This document shows positions 22,693 through 32,505 of a stretch of 64,000 bases of DNA, piece after piece; the stretch's first letter is position 1; each line of letters opens with the position of its first letter. The notes beneath the pieces were generated by a model that saw only the letters and a program-made list of their open reading frames with translations, was not told the DNA's origin and did no database searches. The translations under genes were made by a program, and so were the position numbers. Source of the DNA: Tragulus kanchil (lineage: Eukaryota; Chordata; Mammalia; Artiodactyla; Tragulidae); contig JAIOJX010000030.1 in the NCBI GenBank assembly GCA_022376925.1, positions 168,031,084 to 168,095,083 of the forward strand, written 5' to 3'.

Positions 22693-23024
22693 GGGCTTCC
22701 CCTGGTGGTCCAGTGGATAAGGACACCGCCTTGCAGTGCAAGGGGCGCCGGTTCGATCCCTGGCCTGGGAAGATCCCACGTGCCTCGGAGCGGCTGGACC
22801 GATGTGTCCAATCACCAAGCCGGAGCTCTGGAGCGCGTGCGCCCAGAGCTGGCGCTCTGCGATAATAGACGCCACCGCGATGGGAGGCCCGCAGGAGCCA
22901 AAGAACAAAGACGGATGAAAATGGAGAAATGAAAGACCAATGGAAGTGGCCCGCCCGCTCCCCTCCCTCCCCAACCCAACCCCCGCCCAAAATAAATAAA
23001 TAAATCTTTAAAAAAAAAAAAAGA
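22693..23024 (+). mobile_element. Young CHR-like SINE, subtype B, copy 2
   Basis: Duplicate of the element at 21585, with the same target duplication at 22680-22692 and 23025-23037. Confidence 0.93.
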
Positions 23025-23410
23025 AAGAAATGCTCTGTACTTGTGCATAACAACCAAAATACATAAAAATATTTTTTGTGGTACTATAGTTTTTTTCTGT
23101 TTTCTAAATTCTCCTCAATGAACATGTATCATTTGTATAATAAGAGAACTACTACGAAAAATTAATTTGATTCCTCACAACTATCTCTGGGACTAAATCC
23201 CGCTTCCAGAAACTCCAATGCAGGCTTTAATCTAGCCTGAGTGGATCAGGACAGTCAAATGTATCTTATTTCTTCGCATCATTACTGTAGGCAGTGTTTC
23301 TGATCCTAGGTGGTATGCCAGCATCAGCTGAGCAATTCCCTTGTCTATGCCAAGGCCACACTCCAAGAGATTCTGACCTAAGTCGTTTGGAAAGTGACCC
23401 AAGTATAACT

Positions 23411-23494
23411 TGTGGGTTATTAAAAGTTTATTCACACTTTTCCAAAACATCATATGGAAAACCCCTGCGCAAATTTTTTTGGCCAACCCAATAT
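23411..23494. mobile_element. Short palindromic mariner-type MITE, copy 2
   Basis: Duplicate of 22303-22386 through duplication 9. Confidence 0.7.
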
Positions 23495-23596
23495 TTGGGG
23501 TCCCAGGTGATCCTGATGGGAAGGTCGGGCTGGGAACTAGTGGTAAACCCTGGCCTGTCCTCCCAAGCAGGGGCCGGGAACACTTAGAAAAGTACA

Positions 23597-24430
23597 GCAG
23601 AAAGGGAGGTAGAGAAGGAGGAAATGTGGAAGAAAGGAAACTCAGAAATAAAGGGTCTGAGAGAAATTAATCAGGACACAAAATGCATTGAGGAAAAGGT
23701 TGAGAACTCCTCCCACCTTAAAATAGCTTTTATTTCACACCAGGCACTAGTGAGCTGCAAAAATCTGATCCCCACACAGAAGCTGATAATAAGAGGCCGT
23801 TTCCAAAGCTGCTGGAGCAGGTGTTCCCTCCCGAAAGAGGGCGGGCCAGAACTGTAAATCTCATTTTGGAAGTTTCGAGCCCTGGGGATACTATTCTGTG
23901 TCACCGCCACTCTCACTGCCATCTGTACTGCATCTCGGCTCCGTTTCTGGGACAGCCCTCAGCCCACTCACAGCCCCATGGTTTGCATTCTTGCACAGTG
24001 TGTGAATGGAGTGGGAGAGCCTTTGGCAAGGCAGCCCTGGGGTCTCCGCCCTCAAAAGATTTGCCAGTGCTCCTTGCCCTGCTGGCTTCCTCTTTAATTG
24101 GCCCACTCTGTGGGGAGCAATTGAGATTAAATGGCCACTTGCTGGGTGGCTGTGTGACACTGGGCGTGTGTGGCCCGATTTGGAGCATTTGTTGTCTCCC
24201 AGGGTTGAATGAGGCAACCGCGGTGGCGGAAGCTCACGGTGTGTTCCTTAAAGCCATGTCAAAGCAGCCTCTTAATTTTGCAAAACAGCCTCTAAAGTCA
24301 AACCGCCTCTGCTCTTGAGCCGTTGGAGACAGAGATGTCACGAGCAGAAGCAAGAAGGCTCAGAAAGAACCAGGCAAAAAGGAATTCAAAAAATGGGTTA
24401 CTGTAATAATTGCCAACTCGCTTCAAGAGA
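23597..24430. other. Unrecognised, comparatively GC-rich sequence, copy 1
   Basis: Bases 23810-24320 are richer in GC and CpG than their surroundings. A 165-codon plus-strand frame (23821-24318) shows no domain I know. The second copy has one extra C near 25132, which breaks that frame, so it is not supported as a gene. A noncoding conserved element is possible but unsupported. Confidence 0.5.
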
Positions 24431-24628
24431 TCAAGAATCTGCTTGCAGGGCAGGAGCCACAGGAAATGTGAGTTCAGTCCCTGGGTCAGGAAGATCCCCT
24501 GGAGAAGGAAATGGCAACCCACTTCATTATTCTTGTCTGGAAAATTCCATGGATAGAGGAACCTGGTGGGCTACAGTTCACAGGGTCCAAAGAGTCGGAC
24601 ACGACTGAAGTGACTTAGCACACATGCC
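24431..24628 (+). mobile_element. Bov-tA type SINE, copy 1
   Basis: It contains 'aagatcccctggagaaggaaatggcaaccca' and 'agagtcggacacgactgaag', diagnostic of Bov-tA. The tRNA-like head is degenerate. Confidence 0.85.
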
Positions 24629-24701
24629 AGCTTACTCCAATAAACCCGGGCCACCCACGCAAACTGAAGTGGGCTTAGCACACTAGGAAAAAACTCAGAA
24701 A

Positions 24702-25518
24702 TAGAGAAGGAGGAAATGTGAAAGGGAACTCAGAAATAAAGGGTCTGAGAGAAATTAATCAGGACACAAAATGCATTGAGGAAAAGGTTGAGAACTCCTC
24801 CCACCTTAAAATAGCTTTTATTTCACACCAGGCACTAGTGAGCTGCAAAATCTGATCCCCACACAGAAGCTGATAATAAGAGGCCGTTTCCAAAGCTGCT
24901 GGAGCAGGTGTTCCCTCCCGAAAGAGGGCGGGCCAGAACTGTAAATCTCATTTTGGAAGTTTCGAGCCCTGGGGATACTATTCTGTGTCACCGCCACTCT
25001 CACTGCCATCTGTACTGCATCTCGGCTCCGTTTCTGGGACAGCCCTCAGCCCACTCACAGCCCCATGGTTTGCATTCTTGCACAGTGTGTGAATGGAGTG
25101 GGAGAGCCTTTGGCAAGGCAGCCCTGGGGTCTCCCGCCCTCAAAAGATTTGCCAGTGCTCCTTGCCCTGCTGGCTTCCTCTTTAATTGGCCCACTCTGTG
25201 GGGAGCAATTGAGATTAAATGGCCACTTGCTGGGTGGCTGTGTGACACTGGGCGTGTGTGGCCCGATTTGGAGCATTTGTTGTCTCCCAGGGTTGAATGA
25301 GGCAACCGCGGTGGCGGAAGCTCACGGTGTGTTCCTTAAAGCCATGTCAAAGCAGCCTCTTAATTTTGCAAAACAGCCTCTAAAGTCAAACCGCCTCTGC
25401 TCTTGAGCCGTTGGAGACAGAGATGTCACGAGCAGAAGCAAGAAGGCTCAGAAAGAACCAGGCAAAAAGGAATTCAAAAAATGGGTTACTGTAATAATTG
25501 CCAACTCGCTTCAAGAGA
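24702..25518. other. Unrecognised GC-richer sequence, copy 2
   Basis: Repeats 23610-24430 with a five-base deletion near 24722 and a one-base insertion near 25132. Confidence 0.5.
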
Positions 25519-25718
25519 TCAAGAATCTGCTTGCAGGGCAGGAGCCACAGGAAATGTGAGTTCAGTCCCTGGGTCAGGAAGATCCCCTGGAGAAGGAAAT
25601 GGCAACCCACTTCATTATTCTTGCCTGGAGAATTCCATGGATAGAGGAACCTGGTGGGCTACAGTTCACAGGGTCAAAAAGAGTCGGACACGACTGAAGT
25701 GACTTAGCACACATGCCA
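25519..25718 (+). mobile_element. Bov-tA type SINE, copy 2
   Basis: Duplicate of 24431. It is a little closer to consensus ('cttgcctggagaattcc' where copy 1 has 'cttgtctggaaaattcc'). Confidence 0.85.
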
Positions 25719-25954
25719 GCTTACTTCCAATAGCCAGCACAGGACAGGGAAGGACTCCTTCACTCCCAGAGGGGCCATGCTCCTCTAAACAATGCTCGGG
25801 GGCAAGTTCTGGGACAAAGATCATCCCAAGAAAAGTCCAGAAGTTCCACATCTTTTAAGAAGAATTTACTCAGTTTGTTGTGACAAAGAAGGCCTATATA
25901 CAAAGGTCCTACCCTAGTAGGTGTACACAAAGGGTCTTTGCATTTATTATTATT

Positions 25955-26022
25955 AGAATTTTGGCCACCCCACACTGCATGCTGGACCTTGGTTCCCCCA
26001 CTGGAGGGCCAGAGAAGTCCCA
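25955..26022 (-). mobile_element. Old CHR-type SINE fragment, antisense, copy 1
   Basis: 'ttttggccaccccacactgc' followed by a truncated 'agagaagtccc' end resembles the antisense of CHR with the middle, including the B box, deleted. Confidence 0.6.
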
Positions 26023-26792
26023 AAGGTTCTGCATTTTAGATGCTAACGGTCAGAGTGGGGCCTGGTTGAATGACCTTGGATGAGGTGCTGAGCTTCTCAA
26101 GGCTTTAGAGCACAGGCTCTGCATGAGGATGACAGGAAATCAAAGATGTGTTTTTCATCTGCTCCTGGGAGCATTCTCAAAAGTGAGCTTTGAGCCCTGT
26201 TCAGCCCCAACACAGAGGATGGATTGGGGACCTCATTGAAATGGAGCCAATGCAAATACCCGATCTTTGGCAAATCCCAAACCTGACCACCTGCAGTCAC
26301 AGACCATCTTTGTAGGAAACTTTTGGCTTCATCTCCTACTACTCCCTTCCTTCACTTACTTTGACCCCCTCCCACACATGCCCCAGGGCCTTTGCGCTGA
26401 CTTCCCTAGTTCAGATCCATACTGGAGAGTAAATTGAACTTCTAGTAAAAAGAATAAACATTTCCATTAACTAAAGGTTCCTTCAGCCTTTACTGCAAAT
26501 GAATTATAACATGTATGTATCAACACCAGGAAATACATCAGTTAGGGAAATTGCTGCCTGGGGTTATCTTACCACACAGAATACTGTTTACTCAGCAGCC
26601 CTTGGATTCTGGGTGAAATTAGGGTGAGAGGCTGACAGCGCATATTCCATAGCAAAGCCCTTTCTAATTCTCAATGCATAGATGACATGGTTTGAAGTTT
26701 CTTCCACTGATATCCAGCTCAGCCAAATGTACTGGATAATCATTAAATGCAAAAGAGAGCTCAGCCAAATGTACTAGGAAAAAAATCAAATC

Positions 26793-26835
26793 AAAAGAGT
26801 CGGACACGACTGAAGTGACTTAGCACACATGCCAG
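26793..26835 (+). mobile_element. Tail fragment of Bov-tA SINE at a join
   Basis: Only the last ~40 bases of the SINE appear, starting exactly at the join of duplication 11. It is a fragment-start artefact, not a separate insertion. Confidence 0.85.
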
Positions 26836-27070
26836 CTTACTTCCAATAGCCAGCACAGGACAGGGAAGGACTCCTTCACTCCCAGAGGGGCCATGCTCCT
26901 CTAAACAATGCTCGGGGGCAAGTTCTGGGACAAAGATCATCCCAAGAAAAGTCCAGAAGTTCCACATCTTTTAAGAAGAATTTACTCAGTTTGTTGTGAC
27001 AAAGAAGGCCTATATACAAAGGTCCTACCCTAGTAGGTGTACACAAAGGGTCTTTGCATTTATTATTATT

Positions 27071-27138
27071 AGAATTTTGGCCACCCCACACTGCATGCTG
27101 GACCTTGGTTCCCCCACTGGAGGGCCAGAGAAGTCCCA
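27071..27138 (-). mobile_element. Old CHR-type SINE fragment, antisense, copy 2
   Basis: Duplicate of 25955-26022. Confidence 0.6.
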
Positions 27139-28135
27139 AAGGTTCTGCATTTTAGATGCTAACGGTCAGAGTGGGGCCTGGTTGAATGACCTTGGATGAG
27201 GTGCTGAGCTTCTCAAGGCTTTAGAGCACAGGCTCTGCATGAGGATGACAGGAAATCAAAGATGTGTTTTTCATCTGCTCCTGGGAGCATTCTCAAAAGT
27301 GAGCTTTGAGCCCTGTTCAGCCCCAACACAGAGGATGGATTGGGGACCTCATTGAAATGGAGCCAATGCAAATACCCGATCTTTGGCAAATCCCAAACCT
27401 GACCACCTGCAGTCACAGACCATCTTTGTAGGAAACTTTTGGCTTCATCTCCTACTACTCCCTTCCTTCACTTACTTTGACCCCCTCCCACACATGCCCC
27501 AGGGCCTTTGCGCTGACTTCCCTAGTTCAGATCCATACTGGAGAGTAAATTGAACTTCTAGTAAAAAGAATAAACATTTCCATTAACTAAAGGTTCCTTC
27601 AGCCTTTACTGCAAATGAATTATAACATGTATGTATCAACACCAGGAAATACATCAGTTAGGGAAATTGCTGCCTGGGGTTATCTTACCACACAGAATAC
27701 TGTTTACTCAGCAGCCCTTGGATTCTGGGTGAAATTAGGGTGAGAGGCTGACAGCGCATATTCCATAGCAAAGCCCTTTCTAATTCTCAATGCATAGATG
27801 ACATGGTTTGAAGTTTCTTCCACTGATATCCAGCTCAGCCAAATGTACTGGATAATCATTAAATGCAAAAAGAGAGGCATCAAGACCAATCAGTCTGTGA
27901 CAGGTAAGGTAACTACATCAGAAGCCAGAGAAGGAATTACAAACAGAGATCTAGCAAAAGGGATAAGCAAAAGGGAAGTGGGCAGAGTCCAAGAGGAGGA
28001 AGTGGGACCAACCTAAAGGGATAGCTAATTTCAGCACTGTCTAATTATTACCCTATGAGAAAGTGACTCAGGCTACTGGATATGATTTTTCAGTGCAAGC
28101 CAGAAGCCCAATTTATGTAAAAATATATCCTTTTA

Positions 28136-28254
28136 TGTTTTGGCCATGCTGTGCGGCAAGCGGGATCCTAGTTTCCCAACCAGGAATCAAACCCATGTCA
28201 CCTGCACTGGGAGCATACAGTCTTAACCACTGGATCGCCAGAGAACTCTCTTTC
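28136..28254 (-). mobile_element. CHR-type SINE, antisense, copy 1
   Basis: 'tttggccatgctgtgcggca' through 'cttaaccactggatcgccag' reads as a CHR element on the minus strand. Confidence 0.85.
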
Positions 28255-28710
28255 CCTTTTTAAATGCTGGCAACTCATTCAAACTAAAAACAAAAAGTGA
28301 CATGGATCAAACTACATCTTTGGGACAGAATCAGCCAACAGAATGCCCACATGTAGTCTCTGAATTGGCACAGAGAAGGCTGCGATGAATAAGGAATGAG
28401 ATGAAGGCAGATCTATAAATGCAAAATGAACAGTGATGACCCTTAAGCTTGAGGTCAGGAAAGCTGTCATAAAGGAGACAAGTCTTAGACTGGAGAACGT
28501 GGCTCAGAAAGAGTGACAGGCAGGTGTGCATTATATAACAAGTCTGCCAAACTTCACAGCACAGTGAGCAAAATTAATGTTGCTGGATGGAGATTAGGTG
28601 GAAGATGCAGTCCAGCCAACTAAATCCCTGAGAGAATGCCAGGGCATCAATGTATTCCATGTTTCCTTTTCCTTCCTGTGTTCCCACCTTTCCAAAATAT
28701 TGGCAGCCCT
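28255..28710. other. Unrecognised sequence between two CHR SINEs, copy 1
   Basis: No gene or named repeat is seen. The same sequence recurs at 29394-29849. Confidence 0.5.
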
Positions 28711-28845
28711 GGACTTCCTTGGTGGTCCAGTGGTTGGGACTCTGCACTTCCACTGCAGGGGGCCCAGGTTCGATCCCTGGTTGGGGAACTGGGATCTTGC
28801 ATGCCGAGTGGTGCAGCCAAAATGTTTTGAAAGATACAGGCAGCT
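28711..28845 (+). mobile_element. CHR-type SINE, copy 1, ending at a join
   Basis: It has a head 'ggacttccttggtggtccag', intact B box 'ggttcgatccctgg' and a short tail with only three A after 'gcagcca'. Confidence 0.85.
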
Positions 28846-29274
28846 GTGCTCAGCACCCTGGCTTTGGTGGAAATTAGGGTGAGAGGCTGACAGCGCATAT
28901 TCCATAGCAAAGCCCTTTCTAATTCTCAATGCATAGATGACATGGTTTGAAGTTTCTTCCACTGATATCCAGCTCAGCCAAATGTACTGGATAATCATTA
29001 AATGCAAAAAGAGAGGCATCAAGACCAATCAGTCTGTGACAGGTAAGGTAACTACATCAGAAGCCAGAGAAGGAATTACAAACAGAGATCTAGCAAAAGG
29101 GATAAGCAAAAGGGAAGTGGGCAGAGTCCAAGAGGAGGAAGTGGGACCAACCTAAAGGGATAGCTAATTTCAGCACTGTCTAATTATTACCCTATGAGAA
29201 AGTGACTCAGGCTACTGGATATGATTTTTCAGTGCAAGCCAGAAGCCCAATTTATGTAAAAATATATCCTTTTA

Positions 29275-29393
29275 TGTTTTGGCCATGCTGTGCGGCAAGC
29301 GGGATCCTAGTTTCCCAACCAGGAATCAAACCCATGTCACCTGCACTGGGAGCATACAGTCTTAACCACTGGATCGCCAGAGAACTCTCTTTC
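29275..29393 (-). mobile_element. CHR-type SINE, antisense, copy 2
   Basis: Duplicate of 28136-28254. Confidence 0.85.
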
Positions 29394-29849
29394 CCTTTTT
29401 AAATGCTGGCAACTCATTCAAACTAAAAACAAAAAGTGACATGGATCAAACTACATCTTTGGGACAGAATCAGCCAACAGAATGCCCACATGTAGTCTCT
29501 GAATTGGCACAGAGAAGGCTGCGATGAATAAGGAATGAGATGAAGGCAGATCTATAAATGCAAAATGAACAGTGATGACCCTTAAGCTTGAGGTCAGGAA
29601 AGCTGTCATAAAGGAGACAAGTCTTAGACTGGAGAACGTGGCTCAGAAAGAGTGACAGGCAGGTGTGCATTATATAACAAGTCTGCCAAACTTCACAGCA
29701 CAGTGAGCAAAATTAATGTTGCTGGATGGAGATTAGGTGGAAGATGCAGTCCAGCCAACTAAATCCCTGAGAGAATGCCAGGGCATCAATGTATTCCATG
29801 TTTCCTTTTCCTTCCTGTGTTCCCACCTTTCCAAAATATTGGCAGCCCT

Positions 29850-29971
29850 GGACTTCCTTGGTGGTCCAGTGGTTGGGACTCTGCACTTCCACTGCAGGGG
29901 GCCCAGGTTCGATCCCTGGTTGGGGAACTGGGATCTTGCATGCCGAGTGGTGCAGCCAAAAAAATGTTTTG
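29850..29971 (+). mobile_element. CHR-type SINE, copy 2
   Basis: Duplicate of 28711 with a longer A run in the tail. Confidence 0.85.
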
Positions 29972-29987
29972 AAAGATACAGGCAGCT

Positions 29988-30509
29988 CTGTGTTCCTCGC
30001 CTCAGAGCAGAAATCACAAGCAACTTGAGACTCCATAGGGCCCGTTTCCAAAGTCTGAACCTCTTGGATTTAGGATAGAATTCTCAAGAAAGGTATAATG
30101 ACTGAAAGAATAGCCTAGAAAGAGCTTTCCCTGGGTTGTAGGAATCAAAACAAGCAGAGGTGTCCAGGGGTCCCCTGGCAGAGGTTATTTGTCACACAGT
30201 AGAAGAACCATTTGGGAAGCAGCCAGATTCTAGAAAGGAAAGGAACATCAAGGCACATGAGAGCCTACATGACTGCCCAGGCAGAATGCCAGCTACAGTC
30301 TGGAAGCAGCAGAGAACTCCCAGGAAGACACTTCGTAACCAGGGAGAATCCCGCCCACCACTTTGACTCCACTGAGAGAAAGTGAGGTTAAGCTTCCTAA
30401 GACTCAGTAAAATGGAGGCTCAAAATAAAAGTTATTTTTCATACCCATAGCTTTGTGAACAGATTGATACTGAACGCCTTACAGACGGGCTAAAGGTAAA
30501 AGTGGAGAG
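29988..30509. other. Unrecognised sequence
   Basis: No gene is seen. The stretch recurs at 31139-31660. A 68-codon frame (30160) has no recognisable feature. Confidence 0.5.
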
Positions 30510-31013
30510 ATTAGAGGAAGTGTCGGAAGTTGAGTCCAAGCTCCTCTGCTGACGGTCATGAGTAGGTAGTCTCTTAGGACAGCTCTTCCTGATCCCCACC
30601 CCTGTGGTATTCAAAGCCTGAGTGGTCCCCTCCCAACTCTACCAGCACTGGTCTGCATGAGACCAAGAGCATATGGCAGAAGTGACGACATATCACTTCT
30701 GGGATCAGGTTATAAAAAGGCTACTGCTCTGTCTTGGGCTCTCCCTCCATCCAGGGATCACTCACTCTGGGAGAAGGAAGCTGTCACATTGTGAACAGTT
30801 CTAGTACAGACCCAAATGGTAAAGACTGCAGGCAACTGAGGCTGCCCCTGACCATGTGAATAAAGGCAGGTCTGGAGGCAGATTCTCCAGCCTCAGTCAA
30901 TCATCGAGATGACTGCAGCCCCAGGGGGCATCTTGACTGCAATGAGAGACTCTCAAGCAAAATCCCCTGGTTAAACTGCTCCCAGATTACTAATCCTTAA
31001 AAACTGTGAGATA
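30510..31013 (+). mobile_element. MaLR/MLT1-like solo LTR, 5' part, copy 1
   Basis: The segment contains 'gaccaagagcatatggcaga', 'cttctgggatcaggttataaaaagg', 'gatgactgcagcccc', 'catcttgactgcaatgagaga' and 'aaactgtgagata', a series typical of mammalian MaLR (ERVL-type) LTRs. The upstream boundary is approximate. No internal retroviral region is visible. A CHR SINE interrupts it at 31014. Confidence 0.65.
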
Positions 31014-31105
31014 GGGACTTCCCTGGTGGTCCAGGGGTTAACAATCCACCTTCTGATGCAGCGGATACGGGTTCAATCCCTGGTCAGGGAACTAAGATCC
31101 CACAT
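31014..31105 (+). mobile_element. CHR-type SINE in the LTR, copy 1, cut at a join
   Basis: It has a head 'gggacttccctggtggtcca' and B-box region 'gggttcaatccctggtcagg'. After 'agatcccacat' it switches to the tail of the other CHR element (29935), which marks the join. Confidence 0.85.
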
Positions 31106-31660
31106 CTTGCATGCCGAGTGGTGCAGCCAAAAATTTTCCTGTGTTCCTCGCCTCAGAGCAGAAATCACAAGCAACTTGAGACTCCATAGGGCCCGTTTCC
31201 AAAGTCTGAACCTCTTGGATTTAGGATAGAATTCTCAAGAAAGGTATAATGACTGAAAGAATAGCCTAGAAAGAGCTTTCCCTGGGTTGTAGGAATCAAA
31301 ACAAGCAGAGGTGTCCAGGGGTCCCCTGGCAGAGGTTATTTGTCACACAGTAGAAGAACCATTTGGGAAGCAGCCAGATTCTAGAAAGGAAAGGAACATC
31401 AAGGCACATGAGAGCCTACATGACTGCCCAGGCAGAATGCCAGCTACAGTCTGGAAGCAGCAGAGAACTCCCAGGAAGACACTTCGTAACCAGGGAGAAT
31501 CCCGCCCACCACTTTGACTCCACTGAGAGAAAGTGAGGTTAAGCTTCCTAAGACTCAGTAAAATGGAGGCTCAAAATAAAAGTTATTTTTCATACCCCTA
31601 GCTTTGTGAACAGATTCATACTGATCCCCTTACAGACGGGCTAAAGGTAAAAGTGGAGAG

Positions 31661-32164
31661 ATTAGAGGAAGTGTCGGAAGTTGAGTCCAAGCTCCTCTGC
31701 TGACGGTCATGAGTAGGTAGTCTCTTAGGACAGCTCTTCCTGATCCCCACCCCTGTGGTATTCAAAGCCTGAGTGGTCCCCTCCCAACTCTACCAGCACT
31801 GGTCTGCATGAGACCAAGAGCATATGGCAGAAGTGACGACATATCACTTCTGGGATCAGGTTATAAAAAGGCTACTGCTCTGTCTTGGGCTCTCCCTCCA
31901 TCCAGGGATCACTCACTCTGGGAGAAGGAAGCTGTCACATTGTGAACAGTTCTAGTACAGACCCAAATGGTAAAGACTGCAGGCAACTGAGGCTGCCCCT
32001 GACCATGTGAATAAAGGCAGGTCTGGAGGCAGATTCTCCAGCCTCAGTCAATCATCGAGATGACTGCAGCCCCAGGGGGCATCTTGACTGCAATGAGAGA
32101 CTCTCAAGCAAAATCCCCTGGTTAAACTGCTCCCAGATTACTAATCCTTAAAAACTGTGAGATA
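31661..32164 (+). mobile_element. MaLR/MLT1-like solo LTR, 5' part, copy 2
   Basis: Duplicate of 30510-31013 through duplication 13. Confidence 0.65.
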
Positions 32165-32427
32165 GGGACTTCCCTGGTGGTCCAGGGGTTAACAATCCAC
32201 CTTCTGATGCAGGGGATACGGGTTCAATCCCTGGTCAGGGAACTAAGATCCCACATGCCTCAGGGCAACTAAGCCACAATGAGAGAGCCCACGCCACAAG
32301 TAAAGAGAAGCCCAGGAAGTCCATGCAGCAACAAACAATGAAAGATCTCGAGTGTCACAAAGAAGTTCCTGTGTGCCACAACTAAGACCCAACAAAGCCA
32401 ACAAATAAATATATATTTTTAACAAGT
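32165..32427 (+). mobile_element. CHR-type SINE in the LTR, copy 2, full length
   Basis: The complete element shows the long CHR body and an (AAAT)-rich tail. The target duplication 'gtgagata' flanks it. Confidence 0.88.
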
Positions 32428-32505
32428 GTGAGATAATACAGATTCGGCATTCTAAACCTGTGAAGTCTGAGGGTAATTTGATAAACAGCAGATAACTAAT
32501 ATAGT
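32428..32505 (+). mobile_element. MaLR/MLT1-like LTR, 3' remainder
   Basis: After the SINE the LTR resumes with 'gtgagataata' and ends '...aacagcagataactaatatag', the usual 3' end of this LTR group. The 8-base 'gtgagata' at 32157-32164 and 32428-32435 is the SINE target duplication. Confidence 0.65.

Larger units (their letters stand above)
21458..23596. repeat. Direct duplication 9
   Basis: Bases 21458-22488 recur at 22566-23596, offset 1108. Bases 22489-22565 look like a shortened, error-rich version of what follows the second copy (about 23597-23745), including the same 'cttttatttcacacc' stretch. Confidence 0.92.
23610..25733. repeat. Direct duplication 10
   Basis: Bases 23610-24643 recur at 24702-25733, offset 1087-1092. 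The spacer 24644-24701 is garbled and repeats pieces of both neighbours, for example a second 'cttagcacac'. Confidence 0.92.
25677..27875. repeat. Direct duplication 11
   Basis: Bases 25677-26759 recur at 26793-27875, offset 1116. The spacer 26760-26792 stutters a phrase found just upstream ('cagccaaatgtact') before the second copy begins. Confidence 0.92.
26023..28134. other. Unrecognised sequence (spans duplication 11)
   Basis: Apart from the SINE pieces listed, I see no repeat family or gene. Frames of 60-90 codons occur on both strands without recognisable motifs. Confidence 0.5.
27731..29987. repeat. Direct duplication 12
   Basis: Bases 27731-28845 recur at 28870-29987, offset 1139. 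The spacer 28846-28869 is a corrupted copy of 27708-27730, the sequence that should precede the second copy. Confidence 0.92.
29935..32256. repeat. Direct duplication 13 (ends inside SINEs)
   Basis: Bases 29935-31105 recur at 31106-32256, main offset 1151. Both ends of the unit fall inside CHR SINEs. About 20 bases near 29962-29985 are missing from the second copy. A few single-base differences occur near 30450-30480 against 31600-31630. Confidence 0.9.
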
